In this document: piece after piece, positions 1 through 9,068 of the stretch
Layout of the letters: each line of letters opens with the position of its first letter
How positions within the stretch are numbered: position 1 is the stretch's first letter
Source: MGBC120314 sp051880495
GTDB taxonomy: Bacteria; Bacillota; Clostridia; Lachnospirales; Lachnospiraceae
Direction: 5' to 3'
Assembly (NCBI GenBank): GCA_051880495.1
Contig: JBJEOB010000056.1
Coordinates: 1-64,000 of the forward strand
DNA length: 64,000 nt
Made by a program: the position numbers and the translations under genes
Notes under the pieces: generated by a model
Database searches by the model: none
What the model saw: only the letters and a program-made list of their open reading frames with translations
What the model was told of the DNA's origin: nothing

Positions 1-3
1 AAA

Positions 4-37
4 GCTGCGCCACAGCCTTGGCAGGCCATCGCGCAGC
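4..37. repeat. GC-rich inverted repeat at window edge
   Basis: GCTGCGC at 4-10 is mirrored by GCGCAGC at 31-37. It lies just downstream of the minus-strand gene ending at 61 and could fold at the end of its transcript, but there is no clear U-run, so a terminator role is only a guess. The minus-strand reading also stays open to the window edge, so the tail of another gene cannot be excluded. Confidence 0.3.
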
Positions 38-60
38 GATTTTGTTCAATTGGAAGTTGT

Positions 61-426
61 CTACATCACCCAATTCAAATAAATAGGATATATCTCTATT
101 ATAAAATGTGCTTCTTCCATCCTTGTTGATGGGTGTGATTCAGCAATGCATACATTGACGGAATCTATAGTGACTTTTTCAAAGCCCTCACAGTCACCAC
201 AAACAATATACTGGGAACAAATATACTCAATATGTCCCGTTTCATCCGGCTCAAGAGGCATCGTTTCAAAAGGCTTTTCAATATCAACACCCAAACGATT
301 CAAGTATTCAGCAAGTGCCGGATAAGAGGCTTTGATTTCTCTAACATAGTTTTGACAATAGGCGCAGTTACATAAGTCAGTACACTTTACCTGTGCATAA
401 AATTCTTTTGTCTTTTCGACATTCAT
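61..426 (-). CDS. Cysteine-rich small conserved hypothetical protein
   Basis: I do not recognise this 121-residue protein. It has a cysteine cluster near the N-terminus (CTDLCNCAYC) and a second pair in the middle (CGDC), which suggests metal binding or structural disulfides. There is no signal peptide or membrane segment. The ATG at 426 is chosen over an upstream in-frame codon because GGAAAGGA lies a normal distance before it. It is the last gene before the window edge on the minus strand and is separated by about 165 bp from the HAD gene, so it is probably not part of that operon. Confidence 0.6.
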   Translation of the reverse strand: MNVEKTKEFYAQVKCTDLCNCAYCQNYVREIKASYPALAEYLNRLGVDIEKPFETMPLEPDETGHIEYICSQYIVCGDCEGFEKVTIDSVNVCIAESHPSTRMEEAHFIIEIYPIYLNWVM

Positions 427-592
427 GTGTAAGTCCTTTCCAAACCAGAATTGTATCAATCAAATAGTTTCATTATTTTCAGTAGCTTCTTTCCCTTTAC
501 TTACCGGAAAATTGGTTACACTGTGGACCGTGGTAAAAAATTCTTCCGCAGAAGCAGAAAAAACCGGCTTTCCAGCCGGTGCATTTTTCCAT

Positions 593-1246
593 TCATATTC
601 CTATCAACTTCCCCAGTTCCGTAAGATTACTTACGATATACGTTGCACCATTTTGGTGGAATTCTTCACGGTTACCATAACCCCACAGAACACCGGCAGA
701 ATCGAGGCTGCATTCTTTTGCTCCACAAATATCATGCATCCTGTCGCCTATCATGAGTACTTCCCCTGTTGAATCAATATCGAAACATCCAAGTGCTTTT
801 TTTATGACATCAGCCTTGGACTCAAGACCTGAAGCCATAGTACTTCCGCACATATGGTCAAAATACTGTGACAGTTCAAAATGCTCCATGATTTCCACTG
901 CATAATGCTCCGGTTTTGATGTTGCAAGCGCCATCTTAAAGCCATCTTCCCTGCATTTTGCCAAAAAATCTGCAATCCCGGGATAAACCTCATTTTCAAA
1001 AAGACCTTTTACGCCGAAATATTCTCTGTAATATTTTACTGCAAGTTCTGCTTTTTCTTTGTCAAATCCATAATACTTCTGATATGATTCCAGAAGCGGC
1101 GGGCCGATAAAAGGATAAAGGCTGGTTCTGTCCACCACCTTTATTCCGAATTTTTCAAGAGAATACATGATAGAATTGGTTATTCCAATTCCGGGATCCG
1201 TGAGCGTTCCATCCAGATCCCAGAATAAATAGTTATATTTTTTCAT
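593..1246 (-). CDS. HAD-superfamily phosphatase (phosphoglycolate phosphatase-like)
   Basis: This 217-residue cytosolic HAD subfamily IA hydrolase carries motif I (WDLDGTLTD, residues 9-17, nucleophile and acid/base Asp10 and Asp12), a motif II Thr in ATSKPE, and motif IV GDRMHD. The helical cap between motifs I and II fits Gph/YjjG-type phosphatases acting on small phosphate monoesters; the exact substrate cannot be read from sequence. Its ATG overlaps the stop codon of the upstream DUF308 gene by 4 bp (ATGA), so translation is probably coupled. It is the distal member of the rpoD-containing gene string. Confidence 0.85.
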   Translation of the reverse strand: MKKYNYLFWDLDGTLTDPGIGITNSIMYSLEKFGIKVVDRTSLYPFIGPPLLESYQKYYGFDKEKAELAVKYYREYFGVKGLFENEVYPGIADFLAKCREDGFKMALATSKPEHYAVEIMEHFELSQYFDHMCGSTMASGLESKADVIKKALGCFDIDSTGEVLMIGDRMHDICGAKECSLDSAGVLWGYGNREEFHQNGATYIVSNLTELGKLIGI

Positions 1247-1827
1247 TCTATATCCCTTGACTCCGCCTCAATTACATCTGTTTTAGCTGATTTTGCCACG
1301 TTGCCTGCAATCCATAAGGAAGTAATAATATCGGTTAATCCGCTTAATATCAATCCGATTCCGATAAGCATAATCAAGGTGGTAATTGCATCAAACGGAT
1401 TCAATATAAGCAAAATTCCAAGAAGAATATTTAAAATTGCCATGATTAATACTACCTTTGAACCTCTGTACTGCATTCTGTGAAGTCCTATTGCATTTTG
1501 TAATTTGGACAGTCCGCTTACGAGAATCAAAATCCCCAGAAGTAACGGTATGAACGACATCACATCCTCAACTCTGGCATAAACAAATACACTGGCAAGA
1601 ACCAATACAATGCCTACCACCAGTTCATTTCCCACGAAACTATATACACAGTCTTTGACAATAAACCGGTACAAAAATCCAAGACCGGCAATCAGAATTA
1701 CGGTTGCAAATGCGTATCCGATGGTTCTGGCTGTCGAACCGGGAAAAATAGCAAGAATCAGTCCGACAATAATATAAATTGATGATGTAACTATGACATT
1801 TTTCTTCATCGCCTTAAAAATGTTCAT
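1243..1827 (-). CDS. DUF308 (HdeD-like) membrane protein
   Basis: A 194-residue integral membrane protein made of about six hydrophobic helices in the tandem pattern of the DUF308/HdeD family. Glycine-rich turns (LLGILILVSGLSK, LIGIGLILSGLTD) separate the paired helices, and the C-terminal tail is short and charged. In enterobacteria HdeD is linked to acid stress; the function in Firmicutes is unknown. A GAGAGGCGG ribosome site precedes the ATG. It overlaps the HAD gene by 4 bp and follows the kinase gene by 39 bp, so it is likely co-transcribed. Confidence 0.8.
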   Translation of the reverse strand: MNIFKAMKKNVIVTSSIYIIVGLILAIFPGSTARTIGYAFATVILIAGLGFLYRFIVKDCVYSFVGNELVVGIVLVLASVFVYARVEDVMSFIPLLLGILILVSGLSKLQNAIGLHRMQYRGSKVVLIMAILNILLGILLILNPFDAITTLIMLIGIGLILSGLTDIITSLWIAGNVAKSAKTDVIEAESRDIE

Positions 1828-1866
1828 ATATTTTCGCCGCCTCTCTCAATGTGTAAAAAATGTTTA

Positions 1867-3480
1867 TCACACTTTAAAAATACTTCCGCCTATAAATTCT
1901 CTTATTATTGAATTCTTAGGAATATCTTCGCTGTTTATGCCAAGGAAATAATCCAAAAACTTTAATAATCTCTTGGCTTCGTAATATTCAGGTTCGTCTT
2001 TTCCGATTCCGAAAAGTAATGTTTCAGCACTCTGCTTTAACACAGCGAGTTCATATATAAGCGCTGAGTTAAACATTGCATCAGCCTCTTCCTGGAACGG
2101 GAATATATTCTGCTCTTCTCCCCTGCGTACAGACTCCCACATTTTAAGTGTTTTGGCCGCACTTGAGCCTCTCGTTCTGGCATCTCTTACCATTCTTCTA
2201 ATCAGTCTTCCGTCTGTGGTAGGAATTCTGTTATGCTCGTCAATGTTAAGCTGTGTAAGAGCACTAATGTAGATTTTGTATTTATTTTCTCTAGGAATAC
2301 TCTCTGAAAGCTTGTCATTAAGGCAGTGGATACCCTCAAGTACAAGAATATCATCATCACCCAATGTCAATGTTTCACCCTTGTATTCCTTTTTGCCGAT
2401 TTTGAAGTTAAATGTAGGAAGTTCTACTGTCTTTCCGGCAAGAAGCTCTGTCATCTGTGTATTGAACAAATCGATGTCGATTGCTTCAAGACACTCGAAA
2501 TTATACTCACCATTTTCATCCTTCGGTGTCTCTTCTCTTTCAACAAAATAATTGTCAACTTCTATCGTATGCGGCTTAAGTCCATGCGCCTTAAGCTGTA
2601 CGGCAAGACGATGTGAAAATGTTGTCTTACCTGATGAAGACGGACCTGCAATCATAATAAACTTTTTGTTTGGCATGGAAGCAATTTCTTCTGCAATATC
2701 TGCAATCTTCTTTTCCTGGAGTGCTTCCTGTACAAGAATTAATTCTTTTATGTCACCGGATGCAATAACGTCATTAAGAGCGCCAACCGTGTCAACATTT
2801 AACATATTTCCCCACTTAGTTGAATCCTTTAATACCTGGAATAACTTATGCTGTGGTTTAAATTCAGGAATTGAATCCGGATCCTCTTTTACCGGAAGCT
2901 GTAATACAAATCCGCGGTCATAAGCATACAAATCAAATGTATCGAGCATGGCTGTTGACGGTGCCATATATCCATAATTGTAATCTTCAAATCCATTTAA
3001 TTCATAAATATTAACTCTTGATACACGTCTGTACTTGAATAACTTTACCTTATCTTCCATTCCGTGCTTTTTGAATAATTCGATGGCATCATCTGTATTC
3101 ATGCTTCTCTTCTTGATTGGAAGGTCAAGGCTTATTAATTCTAACATTTTTAACTTAATCTCAAGTAACAGTTCCTCAGTGACTTCAAGATCTCCTTCAA
3201 TTTCACAGTAGTATCCTTTGCTGATAGAATACTGGACACGTACCTTATTGATTTTTTTGTTTGGAATTACATCATATAATGCAGAAAGCATTAACATACA
3301 GACACTTCTCTTATATGTGAGATTACCGATAACCGTGTCTGTCGTAACAAATTCAACTTCTGCATCGTCAGGAACTTCCTTAAATAATTCCGTAAGCTTT
3401 CCATTAACCTTTGCAAGTATAATGTCGTACTGATAATCCTTTTTTGCGTACTTTGCAAGTTCTAATAGTGATTTTCCCAT
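1867..3480 (-). CDS. Nucleoside (uridine-type) kinase with ThrRS-like N-terminal domain
   Basis: This 537-residue protein has an N-terminal half resembling the TGS/second-additional domain of threonyl-tRNA synthetase and a C-terminal uridine kinase/phosphoribulokinase domain. The P-loop is GPSSSGKTTF, followed by the substrate-binding VDNYFV segment and an EGIHCLND Walker B-like strand. Family knowledge suggests nucleoside phosphorylation, possibly with an RNA- or nucleotide-sensing N-terminus; the substrate is not proven. The ATG at 3480 is preferred because GGGAGAA precedes it by 7 nt. The ATG at 3507 lies inside the upstream gene and lacks a ribosome site. Confidence 0.8.
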   Translation of the reverse strand: MGKSLLELAKYAKKDYQYDIILAKVNGKLTELFKEVPDDAEVEFVTTDTVIGNLTYKRSVCMLMLSALYDVIPNKKINKVRVQYSISKGYYCEIEGDLEVTEELLLEIKLKMLELISLDLPIKKRSMNTDDAIELFKKHGMEDKVKLFKYRRVSRVNIYELNGFEDYNYGYMAPSTAMLDTFDLYAYDRGFVLQLPVKEDPDSIPEFKPQHKLFQVLKDSTKWGNMLNVDTVGALNDVIASGDIKELILVQEALQEKKIADIAEEIASMPNKKFIMIAGPSSSGKTTFSHRLAVQLKAHGLKPHTIEVDNYFVEREETPKDENGEYNFECLEAIDIDLFNTQMTELLAGKTVELPTFNFKIGKKEYKGETLTLGDDDILVLEGIHCLNDKLSESIPRENKYKIYISALTQLNIDEHNRIPTTDGRLIRRMVRDARTRGSSAAKTLKMWESVRRGEEQNIFPFQEEADAMFNSALIYELAVLKQSAETLLFGIGKDEPEYYEAKRLLKFLDYFLGINSEDIPKNSIIREFIGGSIFKV

Positions 3481-3499
3481 AATACATTCTCCCTTCGGC

Positions 3500-4279
3500 T
3501 TATACAATTTTAAATGGAATTCCTGCCTTGCAGGTATAAACTCTTACATCGCTGCATTCACGTTCGATATATCTCGCCATGTAATCTATAAAAATATATT
3601 CCAGACCATAGTGTCCGGCATCAACTAATGTTATGCCTGCTTCAATTGCATCAATACCATCATGATGCCCTATATCACCGGTTATAAGTAAATCTACATT
3701 CTTCTCCAGCGCACTGGCAAGCATTCCTTTACCGGAGCCCGGTGAAATTGCGACCCTCTTTACTATCTTATCAGTATCTCCGTAAACTATGACATTTTGA
3801 AGTTCAAAACTGGCTTTTAATTTGTTAATCCATGTCATAGCCGAACTTTCATATACATCTGATACTCTTCCGATACCTTCAGGTACACCGTCACATACTG
3901 ATGTAACCTCCAGCACCTCGGGTGCCTCAAGTCCAAGCATTGATGCGGCAAGCGATGCCATCGCCTTTACGTCAAAATTTGTATGCGCTGCATAACAGTT
4001 AATACCGTTACTGATAAGCTTCACAAGTCTTTTACCTACGATGTCGCCGGTATTTACTTTACTGATATTGCCAAATATCAGCGGATGATGTGTTACAAGC
4101 ATGTCCACGTGCTGTGCTATGGCTGCATCTATCACTTCATCAGTGGCATCTAAAGCAACCATTACATTGTGAATCTGTGCATCCGTGTCACCGGCAATGA
4201 GTCCCGGATTATCCCATTCACATGCTGCCTCAAGCGGACACATCTGCTCAATCTTATCCATGAATTCCCTACAATTCAT
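3500..4279 (-). CDS. Nif3-like dinuclear metal centre protein
   Basis: A 259-residue member of the NIF3/YqfO family (GTP cyclohydrolase I type 2-like hexamers). Metal-binding histidines and acids are visible in THHPLIFG, HTNFD and DAGHYGLE. The family binds two metals per subunit; its cellular role is poorly defined. The gene begins inside the 3' end of trmK (11-bp overlap), the same trmK-nif3 order as yqfN-yqfO in Bacillus. The start at 4279 matches the usual family N-terminus. A second ATG at 4261 with AGGGA before it is possible. Confidence 0.87.
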   Translation of the reverse strand: MNCREFMDKIEQMCPLEAACEWDNPGLIAGDTDAQIHNVMVALDATDEVIDAAIAQHVDMLVTHHPLIFGNISKVNTGDIVGKRLVKLISNGINCYAAHTNFDVKAMASLAASMLGLEAPEVLEVTSVCDGVPEGIGRVSDVYESSAMTWINKLKASFELQNVIVYGDTDKIVKRVAISPGSGKGMLASALEKNVDLLITGDIGHHDGIDAIEAGITLVDAGHYGLEYIFIDYMARYIERECSDVRVYTCKAGIPFKIV

Positions 4280-4964
4280 AGTACCCTAACCCTTCCTTTA
4301 CATTTTGTATTTCGGTTTTTAATTCATTTCTTCTAATATTTGCACTCTCAGTATCTACACAATTTAACTTGTCCATCAGTTTTGTCTGTTTATCAAGTTC
4401 CTCCATAAGATACTTTTTAAGTGTAATATTTTTATTATGTAACAAGCACTTTCCGTAGGTTAACTGACATTCGTCATAAGACTCGCTCCTGCCGCTTCGT
4501 GCTTTTATAATAACATAATACTTGCCTTCCTCCTGAAGCATTTCCTCATCAACGATACAAAAACCGTGCTGAATAAGAAATTCTCTGACAAGACGGATAT
4601 CTGTATGCGGCGAAAGAATAAGCTCATCAACAGCAAAAAGCTTCTTAATTCCTTTTTCAAGCAGTCCGCAGATAAGAATTCCACCCATGCCTGCCATTAT
4701 TACTGTTCCTGCCTCATTGTCACCCAGCTTGTCTACTCCGTCTGATAATCTGGTTTCAATTGCCGATTCCATGCCGTAGAGTGCAATATTGCTTTGAGCT
4801 TTGCTAAGCGGACCCTTTGCTACATCCATTGCAATGACCTTATCCGAAATTCCCTTCTCAACAAGGTAAATGGCAAGATACCCGTGGTCCGTTCCGACAT
4901 CGCATACAACATTTCCCTTAGTTACCATATTGGCAATAGCCGTTAATCTGTTGGAGATTTCCAT
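4269..4964 (-). CDS. trmK: tRNA (adenine(22)-N1)-methyltransferase
   Basis: A 231-residue SAM-dependent methyltransferase of the TrmK (YqfN) family, which makes m1A22 in tRNA. The SAM-binding glycine loop is VCDVGTDHGYLAIYL near residue 27, and GMGGILI is a second family signature. The C-terminal part is helical. The start at 4964 is fixed by GGAGG five nt upstream; the ATG at 4982 is upstream of that site. It follows rpoD by 10 bp and overlaps the nif3-like gene, as in many Firmicutes. Confidence 0.9.
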   Translation of the reverse strand: MEISNRLTAIANMVTKGNVVCDVGTDHGYLAIYLVEKGISDKVIAMDVAKGPLSKAQSNIALYGMESAIETRLSDGVDKLGDNEAGTVIMAGMGGILICGLLEKGIKKLFAVDELILSPHTDIRLVREFLIQHGFCIVDEEMLQEEGKYYVIIKARSGRSESYDECQLTYGKCLLHNKNITLKKYLMEELDKQTKLMDKLNCVDTESANIRRNELKTEIQNVKEGLGYYEL

Positions 4965-4974
4965 TGTGCCTCCA

Positions 4975-6087
4975 TTAATCAAGATAATCCTTTAATTTTC
5001 TGCTGCGGCTCGGATGACGAAGCTTTCTGAGTGCCTTCGCTTCAATCTGTCTGATTCTCTCTCGTGTGACATTGAACTCCCTGCCTACTTCCTCAAGTGT
5101 ACGGGCACGTCCGTCATCTAATCCGAATCTCAGGCGCAGAACCTTCTGCTCACGTTCTGTTAATGTTCCAAGCACTTCCGTAAGCTGTTCCTTTAACAGT
5201 GTAAATGCTGCCTCGTCTGCAGGCACCGGCACATTATCATCCTGTATAAAGTCTCCAAGATGGCTGTCCTCCTCCTCACCAATTGGTGTTTCAAGAGAAA
5301 CAGGCTCCTGTGATATTTTCTGAATTTCACGTACACGCTCAACCGGAAGCTCCATAGCTTCTGCAATTTCTTCCGGTGACGGTTCCCTGCCAAGTTCCTG
5401 GAGAAGCTGTCTCTGTACTCTGATAAGCTTATTGATTGTCTCTACCATATGAACAGGAATTCTGATTGTTCTTGCCTGGTCAGCAATGGCACGTGTAATA
5501 GCCTGTCTGATCCACCAAGTAGCATATGTTGAAAACTTAAAACCTTTGCTGCAGTCAAATTTTTCAACTGCCTTAATAAGACCAAGGTTACCCTCCTGAA
5601 TCAGGTCAAGGAAAAGCATGCCTCTTCCGACATATCTTTTGGCAATGCTGACAACAAGACGAAGATTAGCCTCTGCAAGACGCTTCTTGGCTTCCTGGTC
5701 TCCCGCTTCCATTTTCTTGGCAAGTTCAATTTCCTCCTCAGCACTTAAAAGCGGAACCTTACCGATTTCCTTAAGATACATTCTTACGGGATCCTCTATA
5801 CTGATTCCGTCCGGTACCGATAAATCAATCTTCTCAAGGTCGATTTCTTCCTCTGTTCCGTCTAAAATAATGTCATCTTCCTCTACCGGGTCATCCTCTA
5901 CCGGTACGAGTACGTCAACGCCATTATTGTCAAGGAATTCCAATACCTTCTCCATCTTCTCTGCATCAAAATCCATGTCCGCAAAGAAATCTATAATTTC
6001 CTGCTGTTCAAGGAAATTTTTTTTCTTCTTTGCCATCGCAAGAAGTTCCTTAAGTTTTTCAGTAAATTTTACCATATTCTCATCCAT
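4975..6087 (-). CDS. rpoD: RNA polymerase primary sigma factor (sigma-70/SigA)
   Basis: The 370 residues match the length of Firmicute SigA. Region 1.1 is acidic and short, and region 1.2 contains DPVRMYLKEIG. Regions 2.1-2.4 hold DLIQEGNLGLIKAVEKFD and YATWWIRQAITRAIADQ, which recognise and melt the -10 element. Region 3 follows, and region 4.2 holds the helix-turn-helix EVGREFNVTRERIRQIEAKALRKLRHP that reads the -35. It directs RNA polymerase to housekeeping promoters, consistent with the TTGACA/TATAAT-like promoters seen in this window. It sits between dnaG and trmK, the conserved Firmicute arrangement. Confidence 0.97.
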   Translation of the reverse strand: MDENMVKFTEKLKELLAMAKKKKNFLEQQEIIDFFADMDFDAEKMEKVLEFLDNNGVDVLVPVEDDPVEEDDIILDGTEEEIDLEKIDLSVPDGISIEDPVRMYLKEIGKVPLLSAEEEIELAKKMEAGDQEAKKRLAEANLRLVVSIAKRYVGRGMLFLDLIQEGNLGLIKAVEKFDCSKGFKFSTYATWWIRQAITRAIADQARTIRIPVHMVETINKLIRVQRQLLQELGREPSPEEIAEAMELPVERVREIQKISQEPVSLETPIGEEEDSHLGDFIQDDNVPVPADEAAFTLLKEQLTEVLGTLTEREQKVLRLRFGLDDGRARTLEEVGREFNVTRERIRQIEAKALRKLRHPSRSRKLKDYLD

Positions 6088-6142
6088 TATTAATTGTCCA
6101 TCCTTCCTTACCGATTATCGATAATTAAATTATATTTTATCC

Positions 6143-7912
6143 TTACTTTAATGAAATATGCATTTTGCTGAGCTTATTTAATTCAGCCTGCTCCTTTATA
6201 AGTTCCTTAAGTGCATCCGGAGTAGCTGCATTTCGGCTCCGATAATCAACACTGTTTTTCTTTACCTTAAAGACAGTTTCATTGAGAGCCTTTTCTCTCT
6301 CCTGAATACTTAAGTCTTCACCAAGCTCCTCATTAAACAGTGCTGCCACCTCTTTATGTTCTTCCTCACTGTCATATGTGCTTATGATAGCAGCCGGATT
6401 AAGCTTATTATTTTCAAGCTGTTCAAATAATTTGGCTGCCACATCATGATATAGCGGTTCAATAAAATCTTCTGCCTTAATATACTGCTTTATCTTTGCA
6501 TAGATCTGCGGTTCGTCTATCATCCATGTCAGAAGAATCTTCTGTGCTTTTTTTACACCGTCGTCCGCCTTTTTCTTAATCGGCGAATTTTCCTGCTTCT
6601 GTTTTTTCAGTTCATTTGACAGATAATATTTTTCGCCAAAATCATTTACCAGTTTTTTAAAGCTGTCATATTCAATAAAATATTTGTCACATATGGCCTG
6701 AATATAATTATTTCGTTCAACAGGCTCCGTAAATTCTGATAATTTTCTTGCTACAGCATTATAAAATTCAGTTTTCGCTTCGGGATCCTTAAGATCATAC
6801 TGTCCCTCTAAAATCTGTATTTCATACATAAAACTGCTGATTGCCGTATCAATTCTCTTTTGAAACTCCTCGGCTCCCAGTGCCTTGATAAATTCATCAG
6901 GGTCCTTGTACGGCCGCATGTCTATGACTTTAATTCTAAGCCCGGCTTCCTTAAGTATAGGTATTGCACGAAGTGCCGCTTTTACTCCGGCACCATCGCT
7001 GTCATACGTAAGCAGCACCTCATTCGTATATCTTTTCAACAAATTGGCATGTCCGGTTGTAAGGGCAGTTCCAAGTGAAGCAACCGCCTGGTTAAATCCT
7101 GCCTGATGAAGCGATATTACATCCATATATCCTTCACAAATAAGAAGGTTTGGCTTTTTGCTGGTTCTTGCAATATTAAGTCCATACAGATTACGGCTCT
7201 TATCAAAAAGCATGGTCTCCGGCGAGTTAAGATATTTCGGCTCACCGTCACCCATGACTCGTCCTCCAAAACCGATTACCTTATTATTAATGTCCATAAT
7301 CGGGTACATGACGCGGTTCCAGAACTTGTCATATACGCCCTTTTCTGTCATCGTAAACAGACCGGATTCCTTCAGTATTTCATCCGAATAGCCTTCTTTT
7401 TTCATATATTGGTACAAATCATCACTGTACATATTGGAATATCCAAGGCCGAATCTGTTTATCGTCTCCTCCGATAATCTTCTATTCTCCAGATACTGCT
7501 TCGCTTTGGCTCCGTTCTCGCCCTTTAACTGATAATAGAAATAAGTCGCCGCCTTCTTGTTTATCTCAAGCAGCGTATTTCTGCGGTCGGCACGTTCCTT
7601 TGCCTCCTTGGAATACTCAAGCTCCGGCAGTTTTATTCCTGCACGCTCTGCAAGGAACTTCAGACTTTCCGCAAACGTAAATTTTTCATATTCCATGATA
7701 AAAGTAAATACGTTACCTCCCGCACCACATCCGAAGCAGTAATACATCTGCTTATTTCTGGACACGGAAAATGATGGGGACTTTTCATTATGAAAAGGAC
7801 AAAGTCCGAAATATGAGCCGCCTTTTTTCGAAAGCTTGACATAACCCGATATAACATCAACAATATCACTTTGCTGTCTTACTTCTTCAACTAACTCTTC
7901 TGGGTAATACAT
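6143..7912 (-). CDS. dnaG: DNA primase
   Basis: A 589-residue primase that synthesises RNA primers for replication. It has the N-terminal CHC2 zinc ribbon (Cys38, His41, Cys59, Cys62), the catalytic core with a TOPRIM fold (CEGYMD and TYDSDGAG acidic motifs), and a C-terminal helical region that normally binds DnaB helicase. The start at 7912 (MYYPEEL) is fixed by GAGGAA upstream and by the family N-terminus; an in-frame extension of 22 residues is not protein-like. It lies 19 bp after the dgt-like gene and 55 bp before rpoD. Confidence 0.95.
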   Translation of the reverse strand: MYYPEELVEEVRQQSDIVDVISGYVKLSKKGGSYFGLCPFHNEKSPSFSVSRNKQMYYCFGCGAGGNVFTFIMEYEKFTFAESLKFLAERAGIKLPELEYSKEAKERADRRNTLLEINKKAATYFYYQLKGENGAKAKQYLENRRLSEETINRFGLGYSNMYSDDLYQYMKKEGYSDEILKESGLFTMTEKGVYDKFWNRVMYPIMDINNKVIGFGGRVMGDGEPKYLNSPETMLFDKSRNLYGLNIARTSKKPNLLICEGYMDVISLHQAGFNQAVASLGTALTTGHANLLKRYTNEVLLTYDSDGAGVKAALRAIPILKEAGLRIKVIDMRPYKDPDEFIKALGAEEFQKRIDTAISSFMYEIQILEGQYDLKDPEAKTEFYNAVARKLSEFTEPVERNNYIQAICDKYFIEYDSFKKLVNDFGEKYYLSNELKKQKQENSPIKKKADDGVKKAQKILLTWMIDEPQIYAKIKQYIKAEDFIEPLYHDVAAKLFEQLENNKLNPAAIISTYDSEEEHKEVAALFNEELGEDLSIQEREKALNETVFKVKKNSVDYRSRNAATPDALKELIKEQAELNKLSKMHISLK

Positions 7913-7931
7913 CTTTATTCCTCTAATATAA

Positions 7932-8936
7932 TTATTTCCACGATAATGGAATGAATATTTCCGAAAACTTGGAAACACAATAACTGTCGCTCATTCCTGC
8001 AATATAATCACACACAATTCGTTCCGGCTTCTCACCACGCTTATCCATCAGCATTAAATATGATTCCGGAAGCTTGTCTAAATTCTCCATATAGTAACCA
8101 TAGAGCTCAATAAGCATCTTTCGCGCCTTAATCTCCTCACTCTTGGCAGCAGGATTCGTATACAGACTTTCAAACATAAACTGCCTGAGTTCAGTCATTG
8201 CCTCTGCAATTTCAGACGACATCATTATGTCAGGTTTGTCTTCGCTCTGCCTTATTATGTCATTAATCATTGTGTTAAGTCTTGACTTGGTAGTATGTCC
8301 AAGAACATTTGCCAGATGCGCCGGAACATAATCCTCCGTAAATATTCCCGCACGAATGGCATCATCAATATCATGATTAATGTATGCGATTTTATCGGCG
8401 AGACGCACGACTTTGCCTTCCAGTGTCGACGGATTGCCCGCAGTCCTGTGATTTAGAATTCCGTCACGCACTTCCTTGGTAAGATTAAGTCCTCTTCCAT
8501 CCTTTTCAAGGAATTCCACAACACGGATACTCTGCTTATAATGCGCAAATCCATCAGAGCACACTTCATTAAGGGCTCTTTCTCCTGCATGACCAAATGG
8601 TGTATGCCCCAGATCATGTCCAAGTGCAATCGCCTCGGTCAGATCGTCATTCAGCCTGAGCGCCCTTGAAATACTTCGTGCTATCTGTGATACCTCAAGC
8701 GTATGCGTAAGTCGTGTTCTGTAATGATCTCCTTCCGGGTCGAGAAATACCTGTGTTTTATGCTTCAGTCTTCTAAATGACTTACAGTGAAGTATTCTGT
8801 CCCTGTCACGCTGGTATACGGTTCTTACATCACAAGGTTCCTCATAAACATCACGTCCCATGGAATTAACACTGAGTGACGCATACTGACTTAAATATAA
8901 TTTCTCCTGCTCTTCCTGTTTTTCTCTAATATTCAT
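7932..8936 (-). CDS. dGTPase-like HD-domain triphosphohydrolase
   Basis: A 334-residue HD-superfamily protein of the deoxyguanosinetriphosphate triphosphohydrolase-like family. Metal-binding HD residues appear in LTHTLEVSQIARSI and GHDLGHTPFGHAGE, and the family signature RDRDRILHCKSFRRLKHKTQVF lies before them. It probably hydrolyses dNTPs to nucleoside plus triphosphate and so tunes the dNTP pool. It is the first gene of the dnaG-rpoD string, where this family commonly sits in Clostridia. AAGGA precedes the ATG. Confidence 0.88.
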   Translation of the reverse strand: MNIREKQEEQEKLYLSQYASLSVNSMGRDVYEEPCDVRTVYQRDRDRILHCKSFRRLKHKTQVFLDPEGDHYRTRLTHTLEVSQIARSISRALRLNDDLTEAIALGHDLGHTPFGHAGERALNEVCSDGFAHYKQSIRVVEFLEKDGRGLNLTKEVRDGILNHRTAGNPSTLEGKVVRLADKIAYINHDIDDAIRAGIFTEDYVPAHLANVLGHTTKSRLNTMINDIIRQSEDKPDIMMSSEIAEAMTELRQFMFESLYTNPAAKSEEIKARKMLIELYGYYMENLDKLPESYLMLMDKRGEKPERIVCDYIAGMSDSYCVSKFSEIFIPLSWK

Positions 8937-9020
8937 ATTTTTATCCTTAAAAAAGTCTTATACAATATTATTCTACAAATTATTCGCTTTTCCTTTTTTA
9001 TTTTCAAAAAAATTTTCTAT

Positions 9021-9053
9021 AAAAAAAGAAGCCCGCCGGACAATCCGGCAGGC
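9021..9053 (-). terminator. Rho-independent terminator of the ABC exporter operon
   Basis: GCCCGCCGGA (9031-9040) pairs with TCCGGCAGGC (9044-9053) around a 3-nt loop. The A-run at 9021-9027 becomes a U-run on the minus strand. It lies 16 bp past the stop codon of the permease gene. Confidence 0.85.
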
Positions 9054-9068
9054 GCCTGTATATAATAA